Shown here one piece after another: positions 62,433 to 64,000 of a stretch of DNA of 64,000 nucleotides. Numbering within the stretch: position 1 is the stretch's first letter; every line of letters starts with the position of its first letter. The notes below the pieces were generated by a model. That model was given only the letters and a program-made list of their open reading frames with translations. It was not told the DNA's origin and searched no databases. Position numbers and translations under genes: made by a program. Source of the stretch: an uncultured Clostridia bacterium (GTDB taxonomy: Bacteria > Bacillota > Clostridia > TANB77 > CAG-508); the NCBI GenBank assembly GCA_947626885.1, contig CANQTX010000004.1, forward strand, positions 1 through 64,000, read 5' to 3'.

Positions 62433-64000
62433 ATGTTTAAAAGTTACAGTATGGAATTAGCTGGAAGAAATCTTACCTTAGAAGTCGGGAAGATGGCAGG
62501 ACTAGCTAATGGAAGCGTTTTAGTAAAATATGGTGATACTACTGTTTTAGTTAATGTTACTGCTTCAAAAGAACCAAAGGAAGGAATTGATTTTTTCCCT
62601 TTGTCTGTTGATTATGAAGAACGATTATATGCAGTTGGAAAAATTCCAGGAGGTTTTACCAAAAGAGAAGGAAAGCCAGCAGATAAAGCAATTTTAGTGG
62701 CAAGAGCAATTGATAGACCAATTAGACCACTGTTTCCTAAAGATTTTAGAAATGATGTAGTTGTTAGTTGTTTAGTATTGTCTGTAGAACAAGATTGTTC
62801 TCCTGAAATATGTGCTATGATTGGAACATCTGCAGCATTATCAATTTCAGATATTCCATTTGGCGGGCCAACAGCTGCTGTAGCTGTTGGTTATGTAGAT
62901 GATAAAATTATTATCAATCCAACAGAAGAACAAAGAAAATATAGCCGATTGACATTAACAGTTGCTGGAACGGCAGATAAAATTGCAATGATAGAAGCAG
63001 GAGCAGATGAAATTCCAGACAATACCATGTTAGAGGCAATTAAAACGGCACATATAGAAATTAAAAAAATTTGTGAATTTATTAAGAATATGAAAAAAGA
63101 AGTAGGAAAACCTAAATTTACCTATCAATCTTTTGCTGTCAATGAAGAGGTTTACGAAGTAATTGCCAATGCATTTGCAGAAAGAATGAAACAAGATGTA
63201 CAGACACCAGATAAACCAGAAAGAGATGCTAAAATAGATGTTTTAACAGCAGATGTTAATCAGTGGTATATAGAAAAATTTGGAGAAGAAAAAGCAGAAG
63301 AAGATAAAAAAGATATTGCAGAGGCTATTTATAAATTAGAAAAAAAGACTGTTAGAAAATTAATCTTAGAAGAAGGAAAAAGAGTTGATGGTAGAGGGAT
63401 TTATGATATTAGACCATTATCTTGCGAAGTAGGATTAATTCCTAGAGTACATGGTAGTGGACTTTTTAATAGAGGTAGAACACAAGTACTATCAATTGTT
63501 ACGTTAGGAATGAAAAGTGAAGAACAAATATTAGACGGTTTAGATGTAGAAACCTCAAAAAGATATATGCATCAGTATAATTTTCCTGGTTATAGTGTTG
63601 GTGAAGCAAAATCATCTCGTGGACCAGGTAGAAGAGAAATTGGGCATGGTGCATTAGCAGAAAAAGCTCTAATTCCAGTATTACCAAGTGTAGAAGAATT
63701 CCCTTATACTATTAGAGTAGTATCTGAAATATTAAGTTCTAATGGTTCAACTTCTCAGGGGAGTATTTGTGCATCAACATTAGCATTAATGGATGCTGGT
63801 GTCCCTATTAAAAAACCTGTAGCCGGCATTTCAACAGGATTAATTACAGATGACGATGATCCTAGTAAATATGTTGTCATAACAGATATACAAGGAATTG
63901 AAGATTTTTTTGGAGATATGGATTTTAAAGTAGGTGGAACCAAGGATGGTATTACAGCAATTCAAGTCGATATAAAAGTAGATGGTTTAAGTTATGAGGT
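62433..64000 (+). CDS. pnp: Polyribonucleotide nucleotidyltransferase (PNPase), 3' end outside window
   Basis: The frame is open to the right edge, so the ORF track omits it. It begins FKSYSMELAGRNLTLEVGKM and contains both RNase PH-like domains of the family. In the first, FFPLSVDYEERLYAVGKIPGG (about 67-87) and RPIRPLFPKDF; in the second, GRTQVLSIVTLG (about 348) and EILSSNGSTSQGSICASTLALMDAGV (about 430-455). The C-terminal KH and S1 domains lie beyond 64000. It degrades RNA 3' to 5'. Confidence 0.97.
   Translation, partial: MFKSYSMELAGRNLTLEVGKMAGLANGSVLVKYGDTTVLVNVTASKEPKEGIDFFPLSVDYEERLYAVGKIPGGFTKREGKPADKAILVARAIDRPIRPLFPKDFRNDVVVSCLVLSVEQDCSPEICAMIGTSAALSISDIPFGGPTAAVAVGYVDDKIIINPTEEQRKYSRLTLTVAGTADKIAMIEAGADEIPDNTMLEAIKTAHIEIKKICEFIKNMKKEVGKPKFTYQSFAVNEEVYEVIANAFAERMKQDVQTPDKPERDAKIDVLTADVNQWYIEKFGEEKAEEDKKDIAEAIYKLEKKTVRKLILEEGKRVDGRGIYDIRPLSCEVGLIPRVHGSGLFNRGRTQVLSIVTLGMKSEEQILDGLDVETSKRYMHQYNFPGYSVGEAKSSRGPGRREIGHGALAEKALIPVLPSVEEFPYTIRVVSEILSSNGSTSQGSICASTLALMDAGVPIKKPVAGISTGLITDDDDPSKYVVITDIQGIEDFFGDMDFKVGGTKDGITAIQVDIKVDGLSYE

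Overview
The window is a strongly AT-rich, densely packed bacterial chromosome segment. It reads as a low-GC Gram-positive of the class Clostridia, most likely an uncultured gut-type lineage (inference). The support is the Firmicutes gene order rimP-nusA-rnpM-ylxQ-infB-rbfA-nrnA-truB and rpsO-pnp, the sporulation genes spoIIM and sigH, RNase Y, a BY-kinase, a sortase with a sorting-signal protein, consensus SigA-type promoters with 17-base spacers, and AGGAGG ribosome sites. Nearly every gene is on the + strand. No CRISPR array, intact insertion sequence or intact prophage is visible.

Layout. 1-1480: decayed mobile-element remnants (serine recombinase, a small ORF with an internal stop) behind a tRNA-Thr, then RNase P RNA. 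1489-4356: endonuclease Q, SpoIIM and XerD. 4568-14751: a surface-polysaccharide operon made of a UDP-glucuronate 4-epimerase-like enzyme, an ABC exporter pair, three GT4 glycosyltransferases, a secreted PL1 pectate lyase and an O-antigen-ligase-like membrane protein. 14919-17333: RNase Y, SigH and a second tRNA-Thr. 17334-18870: a short foreign-looking insert with a MYG1 family gene, ending at what looks like an orphan tRNA 3' end. 19069-32352: housekeeping (YchF, GlmM, MetRS, Tmk, aldolase, SmpB) mixed with cell-surface genes (an LPYAG-type sortase substrate, a fused Wzz/BY-kinase) and lineage-specific unknowns. 32609-39258: an ABC exporter whose permease is fused to a CPBP protease, a CNNM/CorC-type protein, small regulators and serine acetyltransferase. 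39273-43744: TyrRS and two GT-C type membrane proteins, the first frameshifted. 43789-46305: a U32 peptidase, divergent from a highly structured non-coding RNA (46434-46675). 46828-50060: sortase, a GLUG-repeat surface protein and small regulators. 50248-57774: the nusA-infB translation operon and truB. 57884-61766: IspG, RlmH, an S66 LD-carboxypeptidase and an acyltransferase. 61905-64000: rpsO and the 5' part of pnp, cut by the window edge.

How the genes work together. Two themes dominate. One is RNA metabolism and translation: RNase P RNA with its modulator RnpM, RNase Y, PNPase, NrnA, RimP, NusA, IF-2, RbfA, TruB, RlmH, S15, TyrRS, MetRS and SmpB. The other is cell-surface construction: polysaccharide synthesis, export and regulation, sortase anchoring, and peptidoglycan trimming.

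The observations I rate highest are these. First, a UDP-galacturonate-forming epimerase and a pectate lyase share one polysaccharide export operon, suggesting a self-made uronic-acid polymer with its own lyase. Second, the structured RNA at 46434 has a perfect promoter and terminator. Third, three related leaders upstream of ychF, rbfA and nrnA can form a preQ1-I-like H-type pseudoknot with a covarying stem.
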